Shown here piece after piece: positions 15,684-23,472 of a stretch of DNA of 41,293 nucleotides. Position 1 is the first letter of the stretch; each line of letters begins with the position of its first letter. The DNA is taken from assembly GCA_964457365.1 (NCBI GenBank), contig CAYWFP010000024.1:1-41293 (forward strand), read 5' to 3'. A model generated the notes under the pieces. That model saw nothing but the letters and a program-made list of their open reading frames with translations, was not told where the DNA came from and ran no database searches. Made by a program: the position numbers and the translations under genes. This stretch comes from CAYWFP01 sp964457365 (GTDB taxonomy: Bacteria; Planctomycetota; SZUA-567).

Positions 15684-18083
15684 TCACCGCTCCCGTTTAC
15701 GCTTTTCGCGCAGTTCCTTCAGGCGCCGCATCACCTTGGTCTCCACCTCCGGCTCCCAGACATAGTCGATTTCAAACCGGCGGCCGGGGCGTTCCTTGGG
15801 ATCGGGGTCTTTCTTGAAAATCCGCTTGAAACGCCGCTCCTGGCCGACCGGGGTGCGCAGTTCGCCAACAACGATGCAGTACTTCTCCATATCGAAGGGC
15901 GGGCCCGTCTTCTCCCATTCGCCGTTCTCGTTCTGGCGATAGGTCGTGCGGCGGACAATATACGGGCGGACATCGACAAGCCCCCAGTTGGTCCGGAAGT
16001 CCCACTTCTCGCCGTCACGCTCGACGACATCGCCGATAGGCACCTTCTCCATCTCGCGCACGCCGATCTTGTTGTACACCTCCGTCGGCGACAGCACCTC
16101 GGGCGGCCACTTCAGCTTCTCGCCGCCCTCGCCGTCGTCTTCCTTGGCCAGCCAGTCGTGCCACTGGATCTGCCGGTTCAAACGCGGCGCATTGAGCATA
16201 TACCCCTTCTCTTCCGTCTTGTCGCCCTGCACCATGGCCACGCGGATGGAGACCAGCGCCGGCTGTCCGTTCGCCGGCGGCAGGATCGAACGCAGCCGCA
16301 ACCGCTTGGGCACCGGCACGAGCATCAGGTCGGAGTAGACGAAGTTGCTGCACACCGGATTCATCAACGCGTAGGCCTGGCCGCGAGCGGTCAGCTTGCC
16401 GCTGTTGGCCTTGGTCAGCGAACGCGGCATCTGCTTCACTTCCTTGCGGATATTGCCGTCCTCGGCGGTATACTCCACCTCGCGCATCTCGCGCGCGGTC
16501 GGCGGCGTCAGCCGAATGCCTTCGAAACCGATCGCCGGCTTCTCGGCCTTGAGCATGGTATCGACGAAACGCCACGGCTCGGCGAATCGGTCTTCATCGC
16601 CGGCGCCCTTGAGCGTGACGTACATGTCCCAGGTCGCGTGCTCCTCCTGGGAGAGCACCTCCTCGGGAGGAAGCTTGGGCTCGGCCACCAGCAGCAGGCG
16701 GTACCGGTAGAGCTGATTCTCCCGAACCTGGTCGTCGACGAAGATATAGGTGCGGCGCTGCCGTTCCTGGCCAGCCGTCTCCTCGGCCCTCTCCGCCGGG
16801 GCCTCTTCCTCGGCTTCCGAGCGGAACCGGCGGGAAGGGTCCAGTTCGTCGAAGATCGACCGCTCCTCCTCCGGCTTCTCCGCCTCCGTCTCATCCGTTT
16901 TTTCAGGCTCTTCCTTGACGGTTTCCTCGCGCGCCATCATGGCGGCTTCGAGCCCCTGGGAGAGGATCTTCTTGATCTCCTTGTCGCTCAACGGCTTGTC
17001 GAGGACGATCATCTTCTCGGCCAGGAGCTCCCATTCGGTCTTGGGGATCGCCGTCGGCGTGGCGACCTGCTTGAAATCGTTGAATACGCGGAACTCCTCG
17101 GCCTTGATCTGCTCCAGGTAGTTCCCCGACTTCGAGGTATCGGCATCCTCCTCGGCGTCGTCTTTCTCGACATTGCGGTAGAAGTTGAAGCCGTAGCCGC
17201 TATCGCCGCCGCTGTCGGTCTCGCCGGTATCCTCGCGCGTTTCCGGCGGCGGGCTGCCGCGCGGATACGACGGCTGGCGCGGCTCCTGCGGCGGCGTCTC
17301 CTCGGCCGGATTGATCCTCCCCGCGTCCACCTCGCGCAGGTATCCCTCCATCCTTTCGTTGTACTCGTCCATCTCCATGTCGTACTCTTCCCACGTCTTG
17401 CCCCTGCGGTTGGTGCGGGGCGTACGCGTGGGCTTCGCGGCTTCCCGCGGCGGGGGCATGGAGGCGGGATTCTTGGCCACGGTACGACTGCGCGGGGCCT
17501 GCTGCATCCGGTTGGCCACCTTGGTGTCCACCTCCTCCGAGGCGGTGCCGACAAGCTTGCGCCACAACATCACCCGCACCGAGCCCTGCTGCAGCCAGTT
17601 CAACTCGGGCGGATCCTCGCAGACGACGGCGATGCGTTCGGGCCCCACGCGAATCTGATAGTTCGCCGGCGCGGCGACGACCGAACGGACCTTGGCGGGG
17701 ACGTCCTCCTGGGTGATGATCGGCTTGTAGTAGAGCTGCCGCACGCGCAGCACCGGTGGCTGGGTGTAATAGATCCAGTCGAGCAAGGCCTCCCGCTCGG
17801 GCAGCGCCTGCGGCGGCAGCCAGGATTTGGCGACCGCGAGGCTGACTTTCTCGAACGGATCGAAGGGCGTAACCCGCTCGTCCTTGTCCAGGTGTTTGCG
17901 GACCGTGGAGATCTTCTCCTCGAGTTCGGCCCGTTCCACCCGGATGGTCTTGCCGCTGGGCAGTTCCAGATCGCGGCGGTCGCGGGCGAGGCTCATGATG
18001 ATCGAGAACAGACAGACCGCGACCACGACCCCCAGGCCCAGCTTCTCGCCGTGATTGAGCAGCAGTTGTTTTAGCGCAGCCAC
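15684..18083 (-). CDS. single-pass inner-membrane protein in PilP position, family not recognised
   Basis: A 799-residue protein with a short cytoplasmic N-terminus, one TM helix (about 15-32, GVVVAVCLFSIIMSLA) and a large extracytoplasmic part. A beta-rich, fibronectin-like segment lies around 140-180 (RIAVVCEDPPELNWL, VRVMLWRKLVG). A Pro/Arg/Gly-rich linker spans about 190-310, and an acidic linker about 390-450. A second beta-rich segment (about 450-510, YRYRLLLVAEPKLPPEE) and a basic C-terminus follow. The start is a GTG with GGAGG 7 nt upstream; the nearby ATG at 18090 is in another frame. It is the third gene after pilM-pilN and the pilO-like gene and is followed by a terminator. By position it corresponds to PilP or to Amuc_1099 of Akkermansia, linking the inner-membrane complex to the secretins. 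I see no PilP lipobox, so the equivalence is only positional. Confidence 0.8.
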   Translation of the reverse strand: MAALKQLLLNHGEKLGLGVVVAVCLFSIIMSLARDRRDLELPSGKTIRVERAELEEKISTVRKHLDKDERVTPFDPFEKVSLAVAKSWLPPQALPEREALLDWIYYTQPPVLRVRQLYYKPIITQEDVPAKVRSVVAAPANYQIRVGPERIAVVCEDPPELNWLQQGSVRVMLWRKLVGTASEEVDTKVANRMQQAPRSRTVAKNPASMPPPREAAKPTRTPRTNRRGKTWEEYDMEMDEYNERMEGYLREVDAGRINPAEETPPQEPRQPSYPRGSPPPETREDTGETDSGGDSGYGFNFYRNVEKDDAEEDADTSKSGNYLEQIKAEEFRVFNDFKQVATPTAIPKTEWELLAEKMIVLDKPLSDKEIKKILSQGLEAAMMAREETVKEEPEKTDETEAEKPEEERSIFDELDPSRRFRSEAEEEAPAERAEETAGQERQRRTYIFVDDQVRENQLYRYRLLLVAEPKLPPEEVLSQEEHATWDMYVTLKGAGDEDRFAEPWRFVDTMLKAEKPAIGFEGIRLTPPTAREMREVEYTAEDGNIRKEVKQMPRSLTKANSGKLTARGQAYALMNPVCSNFVYSDLMLVPVPKRLRLRSILPPANGQPALVSIRVAMVQGDKTEEKGYMLNAPRLNRQIQWHDWLAKEDDGEGGEKLKWPPEVLSPTEVYNKIGVREMEKVPIGDVVERDGEKWDFRTNWGLVDVRPYIVRRTTYRQNENGEWEKTGPPFDMEKYCIVVGELRTPVGQERRFKRIFKKDPDPKERPGRRFEIDYVWEPEVETKVMRRLKELREKRKRER

Positions 18084-18126
18084 CTTGCATCCTCCACCAA
18101 GTCGTTTCTCGTACGCCGTCGGGGGC

Positions 18127-19407
18127 CTACCCGCGCCCGCCCTCCTGATTGGGCGTATCGGTAAAACGGAAGCGGTACACCCGATAGACCAGCGTCGCCC
18201 GCACCGGCGGCTCCCAGTAGAGCCCCGAGGTCTGCAGAATCTCCGCGGGCGGCTTGGTCTCGTAAAAGTCCGACGGTTGGGCCGGCCGCGGGCGGTAGTT
18301 CCGCGGAATCGGCGGCATCTCGTTGTAACCCATCGTCACCGTGTCGACATAGCGCTCGATCTCGGCGGCGATGGGGACATAGTAGAAATCGCGGCTGGCC
18401 ACCATCTGGCGCATGAAATTGTCCACCACGCGGTTATGCGCCACCAGCTCGATGGTCAGCGTGAACGTGTCGTAGTAGCGCACCCCTTCCGGAGGCGTTT
18501 CCTTCAGCTCCGCCTCTTTCTCCGGCAGATCCGGCGCCGGCAGCACGCCGTTGCCGAGGATCGGCGTGCTGATCTCCACGCGCACGAGCCGCTCGACGAA
18601 GCGACGCCCGGCGACGGGCACGACGTCGAGCTGGATCTGCGCCGGCCAGAGATACCCGCGACGCCAGTTCTCGTCGAGGACGCGGCCGTCCTTCTCGTAT
18701 TTGCGGACCCGGTACTCCACCTGCGCGTCGCTGTTGAGCAGCACGCGCCCCAGCACGTCCTGGAGGATCAGGTACCTCCGCCACGTCTCCCAGCGTTTCT
18801 CGCGCCGGGAGAAATCCTCGTCGACGCGCACGGGGATCAACTCGCTCGGCTGATAGATGTGCGCGTAATAGGAAGCGGCCTTCTCGCCGTTGAACTGGGC
18901 GTACTCCTCGATCTCCTCGGGGCGCTCCTCGGCGGTGACCGGCTTCTTCCCCGCGGCGATGCGGGAGAAGATGCCGACGAACTCCGGGCGCATCTTCTGC
19001 GCCAGCGCGTTCTCCATCCGGGCGCAGAGCGCGCGGTACTGGTCGATCATGAACTCGGAAAAGAGCAGCGGATCGACCGGCCTGCCGCTGGCGGGATCGA
19101 TCACCTGCCCGTTCTCGAGCGAAGCGTTGAGCCCGTGGGTATAGCGATACCACATGTTGCCCGCCCGCAATCCCTCGGCGCGGATCTGCGCGAGATGCCC
19201 GGCGCCGCTGGCGAGATCCTTCGCCGTCGGAAAATCCTTGAGCTGCGTCACCAGACGGTTGATCTTCTTGCGCGCGCTGATCACGTCCTCGTGCTCCCTG
19301 CGCGCCCTCTCCTTCATCGCGCCGATGAAGAAGTAGTTGAAGAGCACCAGCGCCAGTATCGCCGCCCCGGCGATGAACCAGTTCGTATAGTCCTTGATCA
19401 CCTGCAT
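18127..19407 (-). CDS. PilO-like inner-membrane protein
   Basis: A 426-residue bitopic protein. A short cytoplasmic tail (MQVIKDYTNW) and a TM helix (about 11-31, FIAGAAILALVLFNYFFIGAM) lead into a coiled coil (about 32-60, RARREHEDVISARKKINRLV). A mixed alpha/beta periplasmic domain follows, with a beta-rich end (for example YYDTFTLTIELVAHNRVVDNFMRQM). This is the PilO/GspM architecture: a TM, a coiled coil and a ferredoxin-like domain. It lies 38 bp after the PilM-PilN fusion, the standard PilO position, and AAGGAG precedes the ATG. In type IV pilus systems PilO dimerises with PilN and links the cytoplasmic PilM ring to the secretin through PilP. It is longer than typical PilO (about 200 aa). 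The layout recalls Amuc_1100 of Akkermansia. The family call is from architecture and context, not from conserved residues. Confidence 0.75.
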   Translation of the reverse strand: MQVIKDYTNWFIAGAAILALVLFNYFFIGAMKERARREHEDVISARKKINRLVTQLKDFPTAKDLASGAGHLAQIRAEGLRAGNMWYRYTHGLNASLENGQVIDPASGRPVDPLLFSEFMIDQYRALCARMENALAQKMRPEFVGIFSRIAAGKKPVTAEERPEEIEEYAQFNGEKAASYYAHIYQPSELIPVRVDEDFSRREKRWETWRRYLILQDVLGRVLLNSDAQVEYRVRKYEKDGRVLDENWRRGYLWPAQIQLDVVPVAGRRFVERLVRVEISTPILGNGVLPAPDLPEKEAELKETPPEGVRYYDTFTLTIELVAHNRVVDNFMRQMVASRDFYYVPIAAEIERYVDTVTMGYNEMPPIPRNYRPRPAQPSDFYETKPPAEILQTSGLYWEPPVRATLVYRVYRFRFTDTPNQEGGRG

Positions 19408-19445
19408 GCGACTTCACTCCTTGCGCTGTCCGCTCGCTGCGATTC

Positions 19446-21722
19446 TTATTGGTTGTCCTCGTCCTCCGCCGGCGCGGCGGGCTCCGTCGGCGTCGTCGCC
19501 GGGCTCGTTTCCGGTTCCGGCGCGGGTTCGGCCGGCTCGGCGACCAACTGCCGCGCCTCCTCCACCGCCCGCTCCACTTCCTTCTCCGGCGCGGGCAGGC
19601 TCGTCTCGGGGGGGATGTACAGGACATCGGCGCTGAACTCGATCACCGACTCCTCGGCGTACACGGCGTAATCGATCGGCCCCTCGTCGATGATGTCCTC
19701 GGGCTTGCCCTGGATCACCGCCCGGCGCCAGACGATCCGTTTGGGATTCTTCAGCGCCGGCAGATTCAGCTTGTTCTTCGGTACGTTGCTCCTGATGGAG
19801 AAGGAGTCGTTCAGGATGGTGAAGTGGCGCGCCTTGTTCAGGCTGTCGCGCAGGCTCACCGCCTCCGCGCCGGAGGAAGTGACGCAGAAGCCGCGCAGCG
19901 TGATCTTGACGCCGTCGGTCAACTCCTTGTCGTACGCCGGCACGGGGATGGCCTGCAACCCGCCCGTCTCGGCCGGCGCGCGCCGCGACCGGCCGTCGTT
20001 GCCGCTGCCGCTGGTGAGATTCACGGCCGGCTCGTCGGCGATCGTCCACTTCGGCACCTCGGGCGTGCCCTGGTTGCGCGCCTTGAGCACCTTGTAGATC
20101 TCCTGGTTGATGAAGAACAATCCCCGCCGGCGCAGGATCTGCCGCAGGCGGCGGTCGATCTGGACCTCCAGGTGCTTCTTCACCTCCGGATTCGGCTCGT
20201 CGCCGGGCGTCTCCTCGTCGATATAGACCCACGTCATCTCGTGCGGCTTGGTCTGCTCGAGACTGAAGCGCTCGATGGCGTCCTCGTAAAGCGTGGTTCT
20301 GAGCTCCCGCGTCAAAGGATAGTCGTCCACCTTCATGTTCTGGCTCAGACGCCGGCGCTCGATGTTGATCTGCTCGATCACCTGGCGCAATTCGTCGCAG
20401 GCGCGCGCCATGTAGCTGCGGGTGGACTCCACCTTGGTCAACGCCTCGTTGCGCTTCTTCTCCGGCGCGAAGCCCTGGCCGACCTGATGGAACGCCTTCT
20501 TCGCCTCCTGAGCCTTGCCCTCGATGCGCCGGATGTTCTCGATGGCGGCGACGAAGTGGGGCTTCTGGCTCTCGGTGCTGATGTAGTTCATGATGACCGC
20601 GACGAGTACGAACGCCGCGGCGATCCAGGCGTACTTCTCCTTCTTCCTGATCAGCTTCTTGAACCGGCGCTCCTCCGGCAGCAGCGTGATCTCGAACTGC
20701 GCCAGCCCCAGCCCCTGCAGCGCCAGGCCCGTGGCCGTGCCGAGTACCTGCCGGTTCTCCTCGATCATCTCGGTGTTCACCAGCGGCGCGACCTGGATGG
20801 TCTCGGGCAGCCCCAACGTGCGGGTGCCGTACCCGAGGTTGTCGGCCATGAACTGGTCCACGCCCTCCAGGAGGAAGGTGTTGCCCGCGCAGATCACCTC
20901 CTGCAGCGACGCGCCGCGGAAGCGGCTCTTGTAGAAGCCGATCGACCGGGTCACTTCGCCCGCGAGGCTGCGCAGGGTCGGCTCGACCACGCGAAAGACG
21001 CGGCCGGCCTGCTTGCTGTCGGCCATTCCCGCCTTCAGCGTCTCGGCCTCCTCGTAGGGAATGGAGAACTTGCTCATCAGCGCGCGCGTCAGGTCGGTGC
21101 CGGAGACGCTGATGCTGCGCAACCAGAACGAACCCTCGCTGAGAATGACGAAATCGGTGGTGCGCGCGCCGCAGTCGAGGATCAACGCCACGTCCTCCGG
21201 CGGCGTGTCGAAGAGGACGTAGTTGGCCAGCGCGATGGGGCCGACCTGCAGCGCCTCGACGTTGACGCCGGCCTCGTCCAGCGCCGCGAGCTGCCCGGCG
21301 ATGATGTCGCGCCGGCAGCAGACCAGCGCGATCTCGATCTCGCCGGTCTCGTCGTCCTCGCGCAGGCGCATGAAGTCCCATTGCACCTCTTCCAGGGGAT
21401 ACGGAATAAGCTGCTTGGCCTCGTAGGAGACGATCTCGGCCAGGCGGCTGCCGCCCACCGCCGGCAGCGTGAACTCGCGGAAGAGCGTGGTGTACCCCGG
21501 CAGGGAGATCACCACCGGCGTCCGCCCCACCTTCTTCGAGGCGACGAAGAGCTGCAAGGCCTCGGCGACCTTGTCGTTGTAGGCGGGATCGTCGATATGG
21601 GTGTCCAGCGAGGCGAAGTACGCGTCGCTCAGGATCACCTCGCCGTTACCGCCCCGCTCGAGTTTGACCGCATGCAACGCGGCCTGGCCGATATCCAGTC
21701 CCCAAGCCACTGTTTCCGGCAT
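19446..21722 (-). CDS. pilM: PilM-PilN fusion: type IV pilus-like inner-membrane platform protein
   Basis: A 758-residue protein. Residues 5-340 are an actin-like PilM domain: phosphate-1 motif GLDIGQAALHAVKL (8-21), LPGYTTLFREFTLP (74-87), phosphate-2 motif ILDCGARTTDFVIL (181-194) and an adenosine-type motif around CAGNTFLLEGVDQFM (278-292). At about 345 the sequence becomes a PilN start (ITLLPEERR, like the INLLP of PilN), with a TM helix at about 366-382 and a coiled coil. A long periplasmic part follows, ending in a Pro/Glu/Ala-rich tail. PilM and PilN are usually separate proteins that bind each other. I choose the ATG at 21722 (GGGAG 8-9 nt upstream) over the in-frame TTG at 21737. It is the first gene of its operon, with a possible promoter about 115-145 bp upstream. 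PilM may bind ATP in the cytoplasm; no assembly ATPase is nearby. Confidence 0.93.
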   Translation of the reverse strand: MPETVAWGLDIGQAALHAVKLERGGNGEVILSDAYFASLDTHIDDPAYNDKVAEALQLFVASKKVGRTPVVISLPGYTTLFREFTLPAVGGSRLAEIVSYEAKQLIPYPLEEVQWDFMRLREDDETGEIEIALVCCRRDIIAGQLAALDEAGVNVEALQVGPIALANYVLFDTPPEDVALILDCGARTTDFVILSEGSFWLRSISVSGTDLTRALMSKFSIPYEEAETLKAGMADSKQAGRVFRVVEPTLRSLAGEVTRSIGFYKSRFRGASLQEVICAGNTFLLEGVDQFMADNLGYGTRTLGLPETIQVAPLVNTEMIEENRQVLGTATGLALQGLGLAQFEITLLPEERRFKKLIRKKEKYAWIAAAFVLVAVIMNYISTESQKPHFVAAIENIRRIEGKAQEAKKAFHQVGQGFAPEKKRNEALTKVESTRSYMARACDELRQVIEQINIERRRLSQNMKVDDYPLTRELRTTLYEDAIERFSLEQTKPHEMTWVYIDEETPGDEPNPEVKKHLEVQIDRRLRQILRRRGLFFINQEIYKVLKARNQGTPEVPKWTIADEPAVNLTSGSGNDGRSRRAPAETGGLQAIPVPAYDKELTDGVKITLRGFCVTSSGAEAVSLRDSLNKARHFTILNDSFSIRSNVPKNKLNLPALKNPKRIVWRRAVIQGKPEDIIDEGPIDYAVYAEESVIEFSADVLYIPPETSLPAPEKEVERAVEEARQLVAEPAEPAPEPETSPATTPTEPAAPAEDEDNQ

Positions 21723-21836
21723 TTGACAGGCTCCCAACCATCGTTTGTCAACAGGAATGAATCATCTTATACGCAGGCAACAGGAACGAAACGCGGCACC
21801 GCTGTCGTGAACTCTGTGCTTGTCTCTCCCTGTTTA

Positions 21837-21867
21837 CTTATACTATATTCCGCATAAACGAAGTCAA
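21837..21867 (-). promoter_or_regulatory. possible promoter of the pilMN operon
   Basis: On the minus strand TTGACT (21862-21867) is followed by TATAAG (21837-21842) at 19 bp or TAGTAT (21840-21845) at 16 bp. It lies in AT-rich DNA and would give a 5' leader of about 110 nt before the pilM ATG. The spacer ambiguity limits confidence. Confidence 0.4.
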
Positions 21868-22446
21868 CGTAAATCTAATGCATCTACACAGATGCGCCAC
21901 CCGTTCGTAACGGATCCGACCGCGGCCGACCGTGGTTGTCGGTCAAACCGCTGCCGCGATTCCCGCTTGCGCCTCTCACTTGCGGCAGCCACCTCACCTC
22001 TTTTGGAAAATCCGTCGGCCTCCTCGAGCATCCGATCCGCACGCAGACAACAGGAAACAGCCGCATGCCTCTACTCGTACTACGTCGGCAATCACCAAAG
22101 GTTCCGCCACGAAAGTAAATTTTTGCCTGCAACAACAAATGCATTTTGACAAATACGCGACAAATCGGACCCGCATCTTTAACTCGTTGCCGCATCTGGA
22201 GATATCGCGAATATCCCGGATATGACACTTCAAACGAGATACACTTTTGTTTCTTATCTTGTTTTCACAATAATCCTTTACGATAAGTATTCAACATTCA
22301 CCGAATAACATGATGAAAATATAAATTTGCTTCTTTTTACATTTTTTTAATTCTTCATGGGTGAAAACAGGCGATATCCTGACGTATTGAAGGAGTCTGG
22401 TCCAAATCGCGCCGTTCGCGCCTGTGTTTTTCCACTGCCCGTAGAA
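21868..22446. other. AT-rich gene-free intergenic region between divergent units
   Basis: About 580 bp separate the pilMN operon (minus) from the response regulator gene (plus). Base composition shifts from GC-rich to AT-rich between about 22080 and 22380, with several T-tracts. I see no convincing ORF, tRNA, hairpin-plus-T terminator or clear sigma70 promoter for the plus strand. A TTGACA at 22146 has no good -10 partner. It most likely holds regulatory DNA for both sides. Confidence 0.5.
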
Positions 22447-22986
22447 ATGAAAACTACCTCGATGACAAGGCAGAATCCGACGCCCCGGCCGGCCCACGAT
22501 CAATCGCCCTTCTTTGCCGATGACGAGGCGATTCGCGGTCAGGACGGCGACCACACGCAGCAGCAGACCAGGGAGCCCACCCAGCTCGATCTGGATTTCA
22601 TCGCCGCCAACCAGCGGGTGCTGATCGTCGAGGACAACGCGGCCACCGGCAAGATGCTCGCGCTTCACCGCGAACGTTTCGGTTCCGCCGCCGGCCGCGG
22701 CGCCGACGGCCTGCGTCTGCTGCAGAACGAATCGTTCGATCTGGTGCTGCTGGATCTGCACATGCCCGGGCCGGGCGGACTCGACATCCTCCGCGCGCTG
22801 CGGGAGAATCCGCCCTGCGGCGATCCGCTGCCGGTGGTGATGACCGGTTATCTCGATCCGCAGAAGGCGCAGACGTGTCGGGACTTGGGCGTGGCGCAGG
22901 TGCTGGAGAAACCGTTCTCCGCTTCGGCGCTGGTAAGCCGGCTCTCGGCGACGCTGCAGGAACACATCGCCATCGACCGCCCGTGA
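22447..22986 (+). CDS. response regulator, receiver domain only
   Basis: A 179-residue protein if started at the ATG at 22447. An in-frame ATG at 22357 gives 209 residues but has no ribosome site, and another at 22462 is possible. The first 55 residues are a polar, low-complexity leader. Residues 56-175 are a CheY-like receiver: acidic pair in VLIVEDN (E62, D63), phospho-acceptor D103 in LVLLDLHMPGPGG, T133 in VVMTGY and K155 in LEKPF. No DNA-binding or enzymatic output domain follows, so it probably signals by protein contact. No kinase gene is present. Next on the same strand is a STAS-domain protein, after about 180 bp that contain that gene's promoter. A link to the divergent pilus-like locus is possible but is inference only. 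Confidence 0.85.
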   Translation: MKTTSMTRQNPTPRPAHDQSPFFADDEAIRGQDGDHTQQQTREPTQLDLDFIAANQRVLIVEDNAATGKMLALHRERFGSAAGRGADGLRLLQNESFDLVLLDLHMPGPGGLDILRALRENPPCGDPLPVVMTGYLDPQKAQTCRDLGVAQVLEKPFSASALVSRLSATLQEHIAIDRP

Positions 22987-23083
22987 TGTGTCCTCCGCGC
23001 CCCGTCTGCCGGGCCCGCACCCTGCCCCGACGATGCCCCGCCGCTTGATCGCATCGCCCCCGCCGGGCCGGATGATTTTGGCG

Positions 23084-23111
23084 TTGACTTCTCCCCTGCC
23101 GCTGTTAGAAT
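23084..23111 (+). promoter_or_regulatory. predicted sigma70-type promoter for the STAS gene
   Basis: TTGACT (23084-23089), a 16-bp spacer and TAGAAT (23106-23111) lie about 58 bp upstream of the STAS start, within the gap after the response regulator gene. Confidence 0.6.
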
Positions 23112-23169
23112 TCCGTCAGTATCAAGCCGATAGCGCCGCATCGCATGCACACGGGAGAGGGGCGTTCCA

Positions 23170-23472
23170 ATGGCCGAACCGGATTTCGTTATCGAAAAAG
23201 GCGTGCTGCAGATCAAGCGGGATCTGCGGCAGGATTTCGACCTCTCCTTCGACCAGGCCTGCAGCGATCTTCTTGAATCGGGCGAAGAAGAACTGGCCAT
23301 CGACCTCAGCGCCGTCACCTACATAAACAGCACCTATATCGGCATGATCGCCGCCACCTATTTCCAGGCCCGCGCCGTCGGCAAGGGGCTCAAAATCATC
23401 GCGCCCAACGCGGTGTTGCAGATTCTGCGCGCGGCCGGTTTCGAAGGTTTCATCACGCTTGAAGCGGTCTAG
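23170..23472 (+). CDS. STAS-domain protein (anti-sigma-factor antagonist-like)
   Basis: A 100-residue single-domain protein. The STAS fold is recognisable from LAIDLSAVTYINSTYIGMI (about 42-60) and the GLKIIAPNAVLQILRAAGF segment (about 72-90). Ser in INSTYIG occupies the place of the phosphorylated Ser in SpoIIAA/RsbV (usually D-S-x-G). The flanking Gly pattern is altered, so phosphoregulation is likely but not certain. GGAGAGG lies upstream of the ATG and a predicted promoter precedes it. No anti-sigma kinase or sigma factor is nearby. Its last 14 bases overlap the start of the membrane glycosyltransferase-like gene, so the two may be translationally coupled. A role in partner-switching signalling, perhaps together with the upstream receiver protein, is inferred. 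Confidence 0.88.
   Translation: MAEPDFVIEKGVLQIKRDLRQDFDLSFDQACSDLLESGEEELAIDLSAVTYINSTYIGMIAATYFQARAVGKGLKIIAPNAVLQILRAAGFEGFITLEAV

Noticed and set aside
15310..15687. 125-residue minus-strand frame in the 15.2-15.7 kb gap
   Set aside because: It spans the intrinsic terminator and starts inside the stop region of the upstream gene; very basic start and no ribosome site.
22146..22151. TTGACA as promoter for the response regulator
   Set aside because: No acceptable -10 at 15-19 bp and almost 300 bp from the gene.
22291..22965. 224-residue minus-strand frame
   Set aside because: Antisense to the receiver domain, whose catalytic residues are all present on the plus strand.
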